DNA from: Nocardioides astragali
GTDB lineage: Bacteria; Actinomycetota; Actinomycetes; Propionibacteriales; Nocardioidaceae
Direction: 5' to 3'
Assembly: GCF_024436375.1 (NCBI RefSeq)
Contig: NZ_JAFMZM010000004.1
Coordinates: 434,001-498,000 of the forward strand
DNA: 64,000 nt
Position numbers and translations under genes: made by a program. The notes beneath the pieces are model-generated. The model searched no databases. It saw only the letters and a program-made list of their open reading frames with translations, and was not told where the DNA came from. This document shows positions 1 to 8,600 of the stretch, in pieces; within the stretch, counting starts at the first letter, position 1, and each line of letters begins with the position of its first letter.

Positions 1-12
1 CGCACCGATCCG

Positions 13-18
13 TAGGCT
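13..18 (+). promoter_or_regulatory. -10 element for leaderless metF
   Basis: TAGGCT matches TANNNT and ends 7 nt before the metF ATG at 26. Transcription would start at or next to the start codon, giving a leaderless mRNA. No Shine-Dalgarno-like run fits in the gap. Inferred from spacing. Confidence 0.55.
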
Positions 19-25
19 GGGAGCC

Positions 26-916
26 ATGACGACCGGACGGGGCCTGAGCATGCGCGAGCTTCTCGAGCGCGGCGAGCGGTCCTTCTCCTTCGAGTTCTTC
101 CCGCCCAAGGACGAGGCCGGCGAGGAGCAGCTCTGGCAGGCGATCACCGAGCTGGAGCCCTACGGCCCGACCTTCGTGTCGGTGACCTATGGCGCGGGCG
201 GGACCACCCGCGACCGCACCGTCGCCATCACCGAGCGCATCGCTCGGGAGACCAGCCTGCTGCCGGTGGCACACCTGACCTGCGTGGGCCACACCACCGA
301 CGAGATCAGTGCGATCCTCGACGAGCTCAAGGAGGCGGGCGTCACCCACGTGATGGCGCTGCGCGGCGACCCGCCGACCGGCCCCGGCACCCCGTGGACG
401 CCCACCGAGGGCGGGCTGACGTACGCCAACGAGCTCGTCGCGCTGATCCACGAGCGGGCCGACATGCGCATCGGCGTCGCGGCCTTCCCCGAGGGCCACG
501 TCGACGCGGCCGACCTCGAGACGGACGCCCGCGTGCTCAAGGCGAAGTACGACGCCGGCGCCGAGTTCGCCGTGACCGACATGGTGCTGCGCGCCTCCGA
601 CTACGTCGCGCTGCTCGAGCGGGCCGCGGCGGTCGGGGCCGACTTCCCGATCATTCCGGGCATCATGCCGATCCTCAACCTGCGCTCGATGCAGCGGATG
701 GTCGAGTTCTCGCGTCGCCAGCTGCCCGAGGAGATCACTGCCCGCCTCACGCCGTACGCCGACGACCCCGCGCGGCTTCGCGCGGAGGGGATCGCGATCG
801 CGACCGAGCTCTGCGAGGCGCTGCTCGACGCCGGTGCGCCGGGCCTGCACTTCTACACGCTCAACCGGTCGAAGGCCACGCGCGAGATCTTCGCCAACCT
901 GCGCATCACCGTCTGA
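26..916 (+). CDS. metF: methylenetetrahydrofolate reductase
   Basis: Reduces 5,10-methylene-THF to 5-methyl-THF, the methyl donor for methionine synthesis, as a cytoplasmic flavoenzyme. The 296-residue length is normal for bacterial MetF. The N-terminal SFEFFPPK motif carries the catalytic Glu (residue 23), and LRGDPPTG near residue 115 is the conserved substrate/FAD loop. The C-terminus (GLHFYTLNRS) is intact. The start at 26 is preferred over an in-frame ATG at 50 because the -10 hexamer at 13-18 places the transcript start at 26. It is followed 47 nt later by a SIMPL-domain gene with its own -10, so the two may be separate transcripts. Confidence 0.95.
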   Translation: MTTGRGLSMRELLERGERSFSFEFFPPKDEAGEEQLWQAITELEPYGPTFVSVTYGAGGTTRDRTVAITERIARETSLLPVAHLTCVGHTTDEISAILDELKEAGVTHVMALRGDPPTGPGTPWTPTEGGLTYANELVALIHERADMRIGVAAFPEGHVDAADLETDARVLKAKYDAGAEFAVTDMVLRASDYVALLERAAAVGADFPIIPGIMPILNLRSMQRMVEFSRRQLPEEITARLTPYADDPARLRAEGIAIATELCEALLDAGAPGLHFYTLNRSKATREIFANLRITV

Positions 917-950
917 GCCCGCTTCCGCCTGCCCTTCCTCCTGAGCGCAC

Positions 951-956
951 TACGGT
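951..956 (+). promoter_or_regulatory. -10 element for the SIMPL-domain gene
   Basis: TACGGT (TANNNT) ends 7 nt before the ATG at 964, consistent with a leaderless transcript. The gap GAGGGTC could also act as a weak ribosome binding site, so the call is moderate. Confidence 0.45.
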
Positions 957-963
957 GAGGGTC

Positions 964-1569
964 ATGCACACCGTCACCGTGACCGGAACCGGCACCAGCA
1001 AGGTCGCGCCCGACACCGCGGTCGTCCGTCTGGCGGCGGTCGCGCGCGGGTCGGGCGTCGCCGAGGCCTACGACGCCATGTCGGACAGTGCCGCCTCCCT
1101 GGTGGAGGTCGCCGCACGGCACACCGAGGAACGGCGCATCGCCTCGACCGGGATCACCGTGTGGCCCGTCCACGACCACGAGGGCCGTCGCGAGGGCTAC
1201 GAGGCCCGCCACGCCTACGCGATCGGCTGCGGCGACCTGGCCGAGGCGGGCGCCATGCTCCGTGAGCTGGCCCGCGAGGTCGGCGACAGCCTGGCCGTCG
1301 ACAGCGTGGGGCTCGAGGTCACCGAGGGCCACGGGGCCGGCAGCAAGGCCCGCGAGGCCGCCTTCCACGACGCCCGCGAACGCGCGGCCGCACTCGCGCG
1401 GCTGGCGGGTCGGGGTCTCGGCGCCGTTCAGACGATCGCCGAGGCAGACGCTGGTGACGGAGGCCCGGGCACGCCGAGGCTTGCGATGATGCGCGACTCC
1501 GCGGGCGGCCTGGAGCCGGGCGAGGCGTCGGTGACCACGAGCGTGACGGTGGTCTGGGAGCTCGTGTGA
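964..1569 (+). CDS. SIMPL (DUF541) domain protein
   Basis: A 201-residue protein that starts with the typical SIMPL beta strand (VTVTGTGTSKVAPDTAVVRL) and ends with SVTTSVTVVWEL, the usual closing strand of the family. The middle (about residues 40-150) alternates helix and strand, including an ARERAAALARLAG helix. No signal peptide or membrane segment is visible, so this member looks cytoplasmic although many relatives are periplasmic. The family has no agreed biochemical function; members are described as oxidative-stress related or as kinase-interacting. The gene faces the flavoprotein gene convergently across the 1578-1733 element. Confidence 0.8.
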   Translation: MHTVTVTGTGTSKVAPDTAVVRLAAVARGSGVAEAYDAMSDSAASLVEVAARHTEERRIASTGITVWPVHDHEGRREGYEARHAYAIGCGDLAEAGAMLRELAREVGDSLAVDSVGLEVTEGHGAGSKAREAAFHDARERAAALARLAGRGLGAVQTIAEADAGDGGPGTPRLAMMRDSAGGLEPGEASVTTSVTVVWELV

Positions 1570-1577
1570 GGCTCGGT

Positions 1578-1733
1578 CTGAATCCACCGATCTCTCGCCT
1601 GCTGCGCGCCACCATCCGGGCGCGCTGACTGCGTTGTCGCACACTCGACGGGCCTCCGGCCCGCCTTCGGCACTCCGCCTTGCCATCGCACCCGTCTGGT
1701 GACGCTCGCGACGGCGTCGATCGGTGGATTCAG
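1578..1733. repeat. 156-bp element with 15-bp perfect terminal inverted repeats
   Basis: CTGAATCCACCGATC at 1578-1592 is exactly repeated in reverse complement at 1719-1733. The interior is not coding in any convincing frame and holds a strong hairpin, CGGGCC-TCC-GGCCCG, at 1649-1663. The element fills the gap between two convergent genes, and its right arm supplies the TGA stop (1730-1732, minus strand) of the flavoprotein. It has no transposase, so it is either a MITE-like or REP-like repeat or a large bidirectional terminator. Confidence 0.7.
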
Positions 1734-3031
1734 GCCCGTCCGACGACCTCGGCCACCAGCGCTGCGCTGAGTCCGGCGAAGGGCAGCCCGGAGCCGGTCG
1801 TCGCGTGCGCGCCCGCCGTCAGGACTCCCGGGACCGGCGTCCGCGGACCCAGCCGCGTCCGCGCTGTGCGGGGTCCCTGCCAGAGCACCCCGAGCGGGGA
1901 GCCGCCCCACTGCTCGACGAGGTCGCGCGGCGAGCGGTCGACCCGGGCGATGACCTGCCGGCGGACGTCGAGCCCGTGTCGGGCCAGCGCGGTCAGCACG
2001 TCCTCAGCCAGGCGGCCCCGACCCAGCACCGTCCAGGCGGCGCCGCGGTCGGTTGTCCGCCCGCCCGTGCGCACCACGAGCATCGGGTCTCCGTGCAGGA
2101 CCACCTCGTGGGGCAGGTCGGGCACCGCGCCCTCCAGCCCGACGTGGCACACCACCGGCGGGATCGCGGGCATCGTGCGACGGACGTACGACGCCAGCGT
2201 CGGGAGCCGGCGCGGATCGATCGCGACGACCACGTGGTCGGCGACGACCTCGCCCTGGGCGGTCCGCACCGCCGCGACCCGACCACCCCGAAGCACCAGG
2301 TCGAGCGCCTCGGTGCCGGTCAGCACGGTGACTCCGCGCAGCGCCAGCCGGTCGGCCATGGCCGTGCCGAGTGCAGCCAGGCCGCCCGGGACCGTCCAGG
2401 CGCCGAACCGCTGCTCGAGGTAGACGTCGACGCCGGCGAACGCCGGCGCGTCGCGCAGCTCGTGGCCGTCCATGACGAGCCGGTGCCCGGCCACCAGGCG
2501 CAGCCGCTCGTCGCGGAACCTCCGGCGCAGCCGCTTGTCCAGCGACTCGCGCTGGGCGAGCAACGAGGTCAGCTCGCGCGGTGCCACGTCGTCGTCGAAG
2601 GGGCGCTCGAACCACTCCTTGCGCAGCAGCTCCCAGGTGTCGCCGTACGACGCCACGTGGTCGACCCACTGCTGACCGAGCCCGGGGCCGAGGTCGTCGA
2701 ACGCGGCGAGCTGGGCGGCGCGCGAGCCGCCGGGCAGCCGCAGGGATGAGCCGTCCTCGAACCGGTGCTCGCGCACGAGGTCGAGCGGCTGGAGGTCGAC
2801 CTCGCGCTCGAGCGGGCGGCCCGACTTGCGGAAGAGGTCGCGGATGACGGCGGGCAGGAGCGTGGTCGTGGGGCCGGCGTCCCACGCGAAGCCGTCGAGC
2901 TCGACGGTGGTCAGGGCACCGCCCAGGACGGCCGCGCGCTCCAGCAGGGTGACGTCGTGGCCGAGCTTCGCGAGCCGGGCCGCGGCGGCCATGCCGCCGA
3001 AGCCGCCACCGATCACCACGACACGAGCCAC
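1730..3031 (-). CDS. phytoene-desaturase-like FAD-dependent oxidoreductase
   Basis: A 433-residue flavoprotein with an N-terminal Rossmann dinucleotide motif, VVVIGGGFGGMAAA (Gly 8-13), followed by the acidic residue of strand 2 in TLLERA. The C-terminal GVLTAGAHATTGSGLPFAGLSAALVAE is the FAD-closing motif of the CrtI/amine-oxidase family. No carotenoid genes are adjacent, so substrate and pathway cannot be assigned; related proteins are annotated as NAD(P)/FAD-dependent oxidoreductases. The start is GTG (3031-3029), supported by a -10 hexamer 6 nt upstream. The stop codon lies inside the right arm of the 1578-1733 repeat. Confidence 0.85.
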   Translation of the reverse strand: MARVVVIGGGFGGMAAAARLAKLGHDVTLLERAAVLGGALTTVELDGFAWDAGPTTTLLPAVIRDLFRKSGRPLEREVDLQPLDLVREHRFEDGSSLRLPGGSRAAQLAAFDDLGPGLGQQWVDHVASYGDTWELLRKEWFERPFDDDVAPRELTSLLAQRESLDKRLRRRFRDERLRLVAGHRLVMDGHELRDAPAFAGVDVYLEQRFGAWTVPGGLAALGTAMADRLALRGVTVLTGTEALDLVLRGGRVAAVRTAQGEVVADHVVVAIDPRRLPTLASYVRRTMPAIPPVVCHVGLEGAVPDLPHEVVLHGDPMLVVRTGGRTTDRGAAWTVLGRGRLAEDVLTALARHGLDVRRQVIARVDRSPRDLVEQWGGSPLGVLWQGPRTARTRLGPRTPVPGVLTAGAHATTGSGLPFAGLSAALVAEVVGRA

Positions 3032-3037
3032 GGGGGA

Positions 3038-3043
3038 ACCCTA
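3038..3043 (-). promoter_or_regulatory. -10 element for the flavoprotein gene
   Basis: On the minus strand this reads TAGGGT, 6 nt upstream of the GTG start at 3031, again matching a leaderless arrangement. Confidence 0.55.
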
Positions 3044-3075
3044 GGGCGTGGCTCTGGCTCGGCCGTGCCTGGACG

Positions 3076-3672
3076 TCACGCCTGGGCGGCCTGCTGGATC
3101 GGGTCCTTCTTCTTCCACCGGCGCCACCCGCGGCGGATCACCCGACCGAGGAGGAACAGCATGACGAGGCCGAGCAGCAGCAGCACCCCTGCGATCGCGG
3201 CGGCGGCCTCCGGGTGCTCGAGGGCGAACCACACCACGCCGAGCACGGCGGCGTCCTCGGTCAGGCTGGCCACGATGTTGCTGGCAGGCTCGGGGGAGGA
3301 GTTGATGGCCAGCCGCCCGCCCGCCTTCACCAAGTGGCTCAGCAGGGCCGTACCGCCTCCCACCACGCCCAGGACCGCCTGGTCGAGCGAGGACGCGTCG
3401 CCGGCGAGCAGGACGCCGATGACCGCGCCCGCCGTCGGACGGATGGCCGTGGAGATCGCGTCCCAGGTCGAGTCGATGTAGGGGATCTTGTCGGCGATGA
3501 ACTCCATCGCGTAGAGGAAGCCCGCCACCGCAAGCACGTCCCAGCGCGCCAGCACGTCGGGGATGTCGGTGAAGGAGCCGAGCCGGTCGGAGACGCCCAG
3601 GACGAGGACGACGAGGTAGGCGTTGATGCCGCTCGCCCATCCGCTGGAGAAGGTCAGTGCCAGAGCGTCCAC
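3076..3672 (-). CDS. DUF4126 family membrane protein
   Basis: A 198-residue integral membrane protein beginning ALTFSSGWASGINAYLVVLVLG, which is the DUF4126 opening. Hydrophobic segments lie near residues 5-27, 45-60, 80-112 and 160-180. It ends in a basic cytoplasmic tail (RRGWRRWKKK). Function is unknown for the family. The GTG start is chosen because it begins the conserved domain directly. The gene lies 12 nt downstream of the YbaK gene on the same strand and is probably cotranscribed with it. Confidence 0.8.
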   Translation of the reverse strand: MDALALTFSSGWASGINAYLVVLVLGVSDRLGSFTDIPDVLARWDVLAVAGFLYAMEFIADKIPYIDSTWDAISTAIRPTAGAVIGVLLAGDASSLDQAVLGVVGGGTALLSHLVKAGGRLAINSSPEPASNIVASLTEDAAVLGVVWFALEHPEAAAAIAGVLLLLGLVMLFLLGRVIRRGWRRWKKKDPIQQAAQA

Positions 3673-3684
3673 GGGTGCATCTTC

Positions 3685-4158
3685 TCAGTCCACCTGCACC
3701 TCGACGGCGTCCGTCATCGCCATCAGCTCGTCGTAGGTCGAGGAGAAGACCGCCGCCGGGTGGCCCGCGGCGGCCCACACCACCTCGTGCTGCCGCAGCC
3801 ACGGATCGATCCAGGTGCGGATCGGTGCGGGGTGGTCGATGGGGGAGACCCCGCCGATGACCTGCCCCGTGTGGCGGCGTACGAAGTCGGGGTCGGCCCG
3901 CGCGAGCCGCTCGACGCCGATGCGCTCGGCCACCGCCGCGGTGTCGACGCGGTGGGCGCCCGAGGTGAGGATCAGGACCGGCTCGCCGCCGGCGTCGAAG
4001 AGCAGGCTGTTGGCGATGGCGCCGACCTCACACCCCAGTGCCGCCGCGGCGAGTGCGGCAGTGTGGGCGCTGTCGGGCAGGATGACCACGTCACCCGTCC
4101 CGCCGCGCCGGGTGAGCTCGCCTCGAAATGAGGTGATGGATGCGTGCTCGATCGACAT
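3685..4158 (-). CDS. YbaK/EbsC-type aminoacyl-tRNA deacylase
   Basis: A 157-residue single-domain member of the YbaK/ProX editing superfamily, which hydrolyses mischarged tRNAs in trans. Recognisable blocks are EVGAIANSLLF, a lysine-poor version of the substrate-binding helix, and TGQVIGGVSPI, the GxxxGGVSP loop. This loop context resembles the subgroup annotated only as YbaK/aminoacyl-tRNA synthetase-associated rather than Cys-tRNA(Pro) deacylase, so substrate is left open. A second YbaK-domain protein is present at 47320-47832. Confidence 0.85.
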   Translation of the reverse strand: MSIEHASITSFRGELTRRGGTGDVVILPDSAHTAALAAAALGCEVGAIANSLLFDAGGEPVLILTSGAHRVDTAAVAERIGVERLARADPDFVRRHTGQVIGGVSPIDHPAPIRTWIDPWLRQHEVVWAAAGHPAAVFSSTYDELMAMTDAVEVQVD

Positions 4159-4164
4159 GATGCG

Positions 4165-4170
4165 AGCCTA
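4165..4170 (-). promoter_or_regulatory. -10 element for the ybaK-type gene
   Basis: TAGGCT on the minus strand, 6 nt before the ATG at 4158-4156, consistent with leaderless transcription of the ybaK-DUF4126 pair. Confidence 0.5.
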
Positions 4171-4204
4171 GCGACGAGAACCGATGAACCTCAGGGGGTT
4201 ATGC

Positions 4205-4672
4205 ATGGCGCGCGACCGACCCGGACCCGTGGTCAACAGCATGCGAGTGCTGGGCCTGATCGTGGCCACCTCGGGGGTGATCACCCTGCTGACGTGGCTG
4301 ATGCGTGACGAGGTGATCCTCGGGTGGGCCGAGGGCAACCCGTCGGCCCAGGAGATCCTGGCCCAGGGCGGCATCGAGCAGCTGCGGGACAGCCCGATCG
4401 TGCCCGGCTTCGTGGCGCTGGCCGTCGTGGCGTTCGTCGGGTTCGCCGCGCTGGCCGTCGTCCTCGCCTCGTTCTTCCTCGGCGGCCACGGCTGGACCCG
4501 GCTGGTGCTCACCGCCACCGCCGGGGTGGGCGTGCTGGTGGGCGCGGTCTGCCTCGACGCCCACCTCCCCACGATCTTCGTCGTGCTGTCCGCGCTGATC
4601 ATCATCGAGGGCCTGGTGCTCTCCTACTTCCTCTGGCACCGCGAGACCACCGCCTACCTCCGCGAGGTCTGA
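4205..4672 (+). CDS. four-helix hypothetical membrane protein
   Basis: A 155-residue protein with hydrophobic segments near residues 13-33, 68-88, 95-113 and 117-140, so probably four membrane spans. I do not recognise the family. The ATG at 4205 is favoured over one at 4184 because GGGGG at 4194-4198 sits 6 nt before it. The gene stands alone, divergent from the ybaK gene and upstream of the damage-response control region. Confidence 0.7.
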   Translation: MARDRPGPVVNSMRVLGLIVATSGVITLLTWLMRDEVILGWAEGNPSAQEILAQGGIEQLRDSPIVPGFVALAVVAFVGFAALAVVLASFFLGGHGWTRLVLTATAGVGVLVGAVCLDAHLPTIFVVLSALIIIEGLVLSYFLWHRETTAYLREV

Positions 4673-4680
4673 GCGGGGCT

Positions 4681-4733
4681 CGTCCCCATCTCGTCCCCAT
4701 CTCGTCCCCATCTCGTCCCATCTCGTCCCATCT
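4681..4733. repeat. short tandem repeat, CGTCCCCATCT
   Basis: Three perfect 11-bp copies (4681-4713) are followed by two 10-bp copies that have lost one C (4714-4733). The array is noncoding and lies just upstream of the RecA-NDp-type promoter. It may be a slippage-prone tract; no hairpin is obvious. Confidence 0.85.
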
Positions 4734-4753
4734 CCGCGCTGGCCCTTGACGGG

Positions 4754-4776
4754 CTGTCGGTGGGGAGGAGTACCGT
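4754..4776 (+). promoter_or_regulatory. RecA-NDp (PafBC-type) damage promoter
   Basis: CTGTCGGTG at 4754-4762, an 8-nt spacer, then TACCGT at 4771-4776. This fits the actinobacterial RecA-NDp consensus TTGTCRGTG-N8-TANNNT in every position but the first. In mycobacteria this promoter class is activated by PafBC after DNA damage, independently of RecA/LexA. The predicted transcript start is about 4783, directly before the LexA box. Confidence 0.8.
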
Positions 4777-4785
4777 TCTGGGTGT

Positions 4786-4801
4786 TCGAACAGATGTTCG
4801 A
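4786..4801. promoter_or_regulatory. LexA (SOS) box
   Basis: TCGAACAGATGTTCGA has perfect 6-bp dyad arms and fits the Gram-positive/actinobacterial SOS consensus TCGAACRNRTGTTCGA. It lies just downstream of the -10 element, where bound LexA would block initiation or escape. It controls the DUF6504-HEPN-dnaE2 cassette. Confidence 0.9.
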
Positions 4802-4880
4802 TGCGACCCGGGTGGCGGTGACCTCGACCCCCACCTCCACCCGGGTCGGCCCAGGGGTCGATGAGTGTCGAGGAGGCGCG

Positions 4881-5198
4881 ATGAGACAGTACGACGACCC
4901 CGTCGAGGTGCGGCGAGGCGAGGCGGAGGACCCCGACCAGTTCCTGTGGCGCGGCCGGCTGTGGAAGGTGCGCGCAGTCGTCGCGCACTGGGTGGAGACC
5001 GGTCCGTGGTGGCAGGCGACCAGTGGTGATGTTCAGCGTGGCGCGATGACCGACCTGGTCGCCGAGCGGGAGCTGTGGCGGGTGGAGGCCGGCCGCGGCG
5101 CGCAGACCCGGGACAGCGAGCAGGAGAGCTACGGCGTCTTCGACCTGTCCTTCGACTGGACCGACGGGCGCTGGCAGCTCGTCGGCTGCCTGGACTGA
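4881..5198 (+). CDS. DUF6504 family protein
   Basis: A 105-residue soluble protein with a Trp-rich core (FLWRGRLWKVRAVVAHWVETGPWW) and a C-terminal SFDWTDGRWQLVGCLD. The ATG at 4881 is preceded by GAGGAGG at 4870-4876. From knowledge of related genomes, DUF6504 genes commonly sit next to Y-family polymerase or dnaE2 genes; the biochemical role is unknown. It is the first gene after the RecA-NDp promoter and LexA box, 13 nt ahead of the HEPN-like gene, so it should be damage-inducible. Confidence 0.8.
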   Translation: MRQYDDPVEVRRGEAEDPDQFLWRGRLWKVRAVVAHWVETGPWWQATSGDVQRGAMTDLVAERELWRVEAGRGAQTRDSEQESYGVFDLSFDWTDGRWQLVGCLD

Positions 5199-5211
5199 GG
5201 GGGGCGCCGAC

Positions 5212-5661
5212 ATGACGACATCGACGACCTCCCGGACCAACCCCAGGACGAGCCAGGCACCGGGTCCGCACGTCCTCCCGGCGACCGCGCACTCCTACCT
5301 CGAGCGCTCCGCGACCTCGCTCCGCGACGCCATCACCGCACGCGACGTGCCCACGCGCTACGCCTGCGCCCACGTCGCCGCGCTGTGCGCCGCGGCCGCC
5401 CTGCTCGCGGCCCGGGCCCGCCCCGCCCCGCGGGGCCGACGGCAGAAGAACGCCTGGGTCCTGCTGACCGAGGTCGCCCCGGAGCTCACGGAGTGGGCGA
5501 GCTTCTTCGCGGCCGGTGCCGCCAAGCGGGCCGCCGCCGAGGCCGGTTCGACCCGCGCTGTCACCGAGCGCGAGGCCGACGACCTGGTCCGCGACGCCGA
5601 CCGGTTCCTGGCCGTGATCGAGCAGGCGCTCGGGCTGGTGCCCCACGCCAGCGTGGCGTGA
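5212..5661 (+). CDS. SAV_6107-type HEPN-like protein
   Basis: A 149-residue, all-helical, Ala/Arg-rich protein resembling the SAV_6107-type HEPN family. It contains R49-YACA-H54, which matches the Rx4-6H signature of HEPN ribonucleases, although it is nearer the N-terminus than in the classical toxins, so catalysis is not assured. Further helices include ELTEWASFFAAGAAKRAAAEAG. Its stop is 1 nt before the dnaE2 GTG, so the two are translationally linked. A role in polymerase regulation or RNA cleavage during damage is inference only. Confidence 0.7.
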   Translation: MTTSTTSRTNPRTSQAPGPHVLPATAHSYLERSATSLRDAITARDVPTRYACAHVAALCAAAALLAARARPAPRGRRQKNAWVLLTEVAPELTEWASFFAAGAAKRAAAEAGSTRAVTEREADDLVRDADRFLAVIEQALGLVPHASVA

Positions 5662-5662
5662 G

Positions 5663-8600
5663 GTGTCGCCTGACCCGTTCGTCCATCTCCACGTCGCCTC
5701 CGGCTTCTCCCTGCAGTACGGCGCGTCCCACCCGCACGTCCTGGTGGAACGGGCCGTCGACCAGGAGATGGACACCCTCGCCCTCACCGACCGCGGCGGC
5801 ACCTACGGCGCGGTGAAGTTCGTCCGCGCCGCCCGGTCGGCGGGCATCCGGCCGGTGCTGGGGGTCGACCTGGCCGTCGCACCGACGACCGGCTCGCCCG
5901 GCGGGCCCCTCGACTGCACCCGCCCCGCTCCCCGTCGTACTCCCGTGCGAGGTGGCGCGGCCCGGGACCCGTCGCTGCAGCAGGGCGGCAGCGCTCGGGT
6001 GACGCTCCTGGCGAGCGGCAAGGCGGGCTGGGCGGCGCTGTGCCGGATCGTCTCCTCGGTCCACCTGACGGGGGAGCGCGGACGTCCGGTGGCCGGGGTC
6101 GAGCTGCTGGCCCCGCACCTCGCCGGCGGTGACGTGCTGGTGCTGCTCGGACCCTCCTCGGAGCTCGGGGTCGCCGCGACCCGGCGGCGCGACGACCTGG
6201 GGCTGGCCGCGATCGCGCCGTGGCTCGAGGTGGTGCCGCGCGAGAACCTCGTCGTCGAGCTCGTCTCCCACCGGCTCGGCGCCCGCGGGGGGCAGTGGGG
6301 CCCGGGCACCTCGCCCCATGCGGCGCGGATGGCCGGCATCGCCCGCACCGCGGGCCTCACCACGGTGCTGACCAACGCCGTGCGCTACGCCGACCGCCTC
6401 GACGCCCCGACCATCGACGTCCTCGACGCGGCCCGGCGACTGGTCCCGCTCGGCTCGTCCCACCTGCGCGACGTCGGCCCCGGCGGCAGCCGCGGCAACG
6501 CCGAGGGCTTCCTCAAGTCCGGCAAGCAGATGCACGAGATCGCCGAGGAGGTCTGCCGCCTCGCCGGTCTGGGGCACGACAGCGACGACGAGGCCAGGCG
6601 GCTGCTCGCGCGCACTCGCGCGGTGGCCGACCGGTGCGCGCTGGACCCCCGCACCGACCTGGGCATCGGGGAGATCCACTTCCCGGAGTTCACCCTGTCC
6701 GACACCTCGGCTCCTTCGGCCGACGCCGCCCTGCGTGAGCGGTGCGAGGCGGCGATCGGCACCCGCTTCGGCTCGGCGCCGAGGATGCGGATCTGGAAGC
6801 GGCTCGACGACGAGCTCGAGACCATCCGGGCCCTGGGCTACGCCTCCTACTTCCTGACCGTCGCCGACGTCACCGACCTGATCGGCGAGATGGGCATCCG
6901 TCGCGCCGCCCGGGGGTCGGGTGCCGGCAGCCTGGTCAACTACCTGCTGCGCATCTCCGGCGTCGACCCGATCCGCCACGGCCTGCTGATGGAGCGCTTC
7001 CTTTCCCCGCTGCGGGCCTCGTTGCCCGACATCGACGTCGACGTCGAGTCCGCCCGGCGCGAGGAGGTCTACCGCGCGATCCTCGACCGCTTCGGCGGGG
7101 AGCGGTGCGCCTGCGTCTCGATGATGGACACCTACCGTGTCCGCCACGCAGTCCGTGACGTCGGCGCCGCGCTCGGCATGCCGCCGGGGGAGGTCGACGC
7201 CATCGCCAAGGCGTTCCCCCACATCCGGGCGCGCGACGCCCGGCTGGCGCTGCGCGACCTGCCCGAGCTGCGGGTCAGCGGACTGGGCGACGGCGCGCTC
7301 GACCGCTTCTTCAGCCTGGTGGAGAGGCTCGACGGGCTGCCGCGCCACATCGCGGTGCACCCCTGCGGCGTGCTGCTCTCCGACGCCACGCTGCTCGACC
7401 GCACCCCGGTGGAGGCGTCCTACGCCGGGTTCCCGATGAGCCAGTTCGACAAGGACGACGTCGAGGAGCTCGGACTGCTCAAGCTCGACGTGCTCGGCAT
7501 CCGCATGCAGTCGGCGATGGCCCACGCGGTCGCGGAGGTGGAGCGCGTCGACGGGGTCAGCGTCGACCTCGACGACGAGGTGCAGGTGCCCTTCGACGAC
7601 GCCCCGACCTTCTCGATGATCAGCGAGGCCAAGACCCTCGGCGTCTTCCAGATCGAGTCACCCGGCCAGCGCGAGCTCGTCGGCAAGTCCGGGATCGAGT
7701 CCTTCGACGACATCATCACCGACATCTCGCTCTTCCGCCCCGGGCCGGTCAAGAGCGACATGATCACCCCCTACCTCGAGGTCAAGCAGGGCTGGAGGAG
7801 CGCCCACTACCTCCACGACGACCTGCGCCCCATCCTCGAGCAGACCCGAGGTGTGGTGGTCTTCCACGAGCAGGTGATCGAGATCATCGCCCAGCTCGCC
7901 GGTGTCACCAACGCCGAGGCCGACGAGAAGCGGCGCGCTCTCGGCGACACCGACGGGATGGCCGAGACCAGGGCCTGGTTCTACCCCCGCGCCCTCGCCC
8001 AGGGCTACGACCTCCCGCTGGTCGAGCAGGTCTGGAGGGTCCTGGAGGCCTTCGCCTCGTTCGGCTTCTGCAAGGCCCACGCCGCCGCGTTCGCGCTGCC
8101 GACCTACCAGTCGGCCTGGCTCAAGGCGCACTGGCCGGCCCACTTCCTGGCCGGGGTGCTGACCCACGACCCCGGCATGTACCCCAAGCGGCTGATCCTC
8201 GACGACGCCCGCCAGTTCGGGGTCGGCGTGCTCGGGCTCGACGTCAACGCCAGCACGTCGTCGTACGTCGTGGAGCGCAGCGATCCCGGCAGCACCCTCG
8301 CCGGACACGCGATCCGGCTCTCGCTCTCCGACGTCAAGGGCATCAGCGTGGCCGAGGTGTCGCGCATCGTCGCGGCCCGCGACGGCGCCCCCTACGCCTC
8401 GCTGTCCGACTTCTTCCACCGCGCCCGGGTCTCGCGACCGGTGCTCGAGCGGCTGGTGCTGGCCGGTGGCTTCGACACGGTCTACGGCATCGCGTCGGGT
8501 GAGCAGGCGGTGCATCCGCGCGGGCGGGTGACCCGGCGCGACCTGCTGCTGCAGGTGGCCGAGCTCGACCTGCACGCCCGCGCGGTCGACCGGGCCTCGC

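Noticed and set aside
4681..4733. Possible CRISPR array
   Set aside because: The units are 10-11 bp and directly tandem, with no spacers and no cas genes.
5561..7525. A 654-residue open frame on the minus strand opposite dnaE2, and similar long antisense frames across the window
   Set aside because: High-GC third-position bias makes long antisense frames routine. The composition (Gly/Arg/His-rich, no domains) is that of a shadow, and the plus-strand protein has all catalytic motifs.
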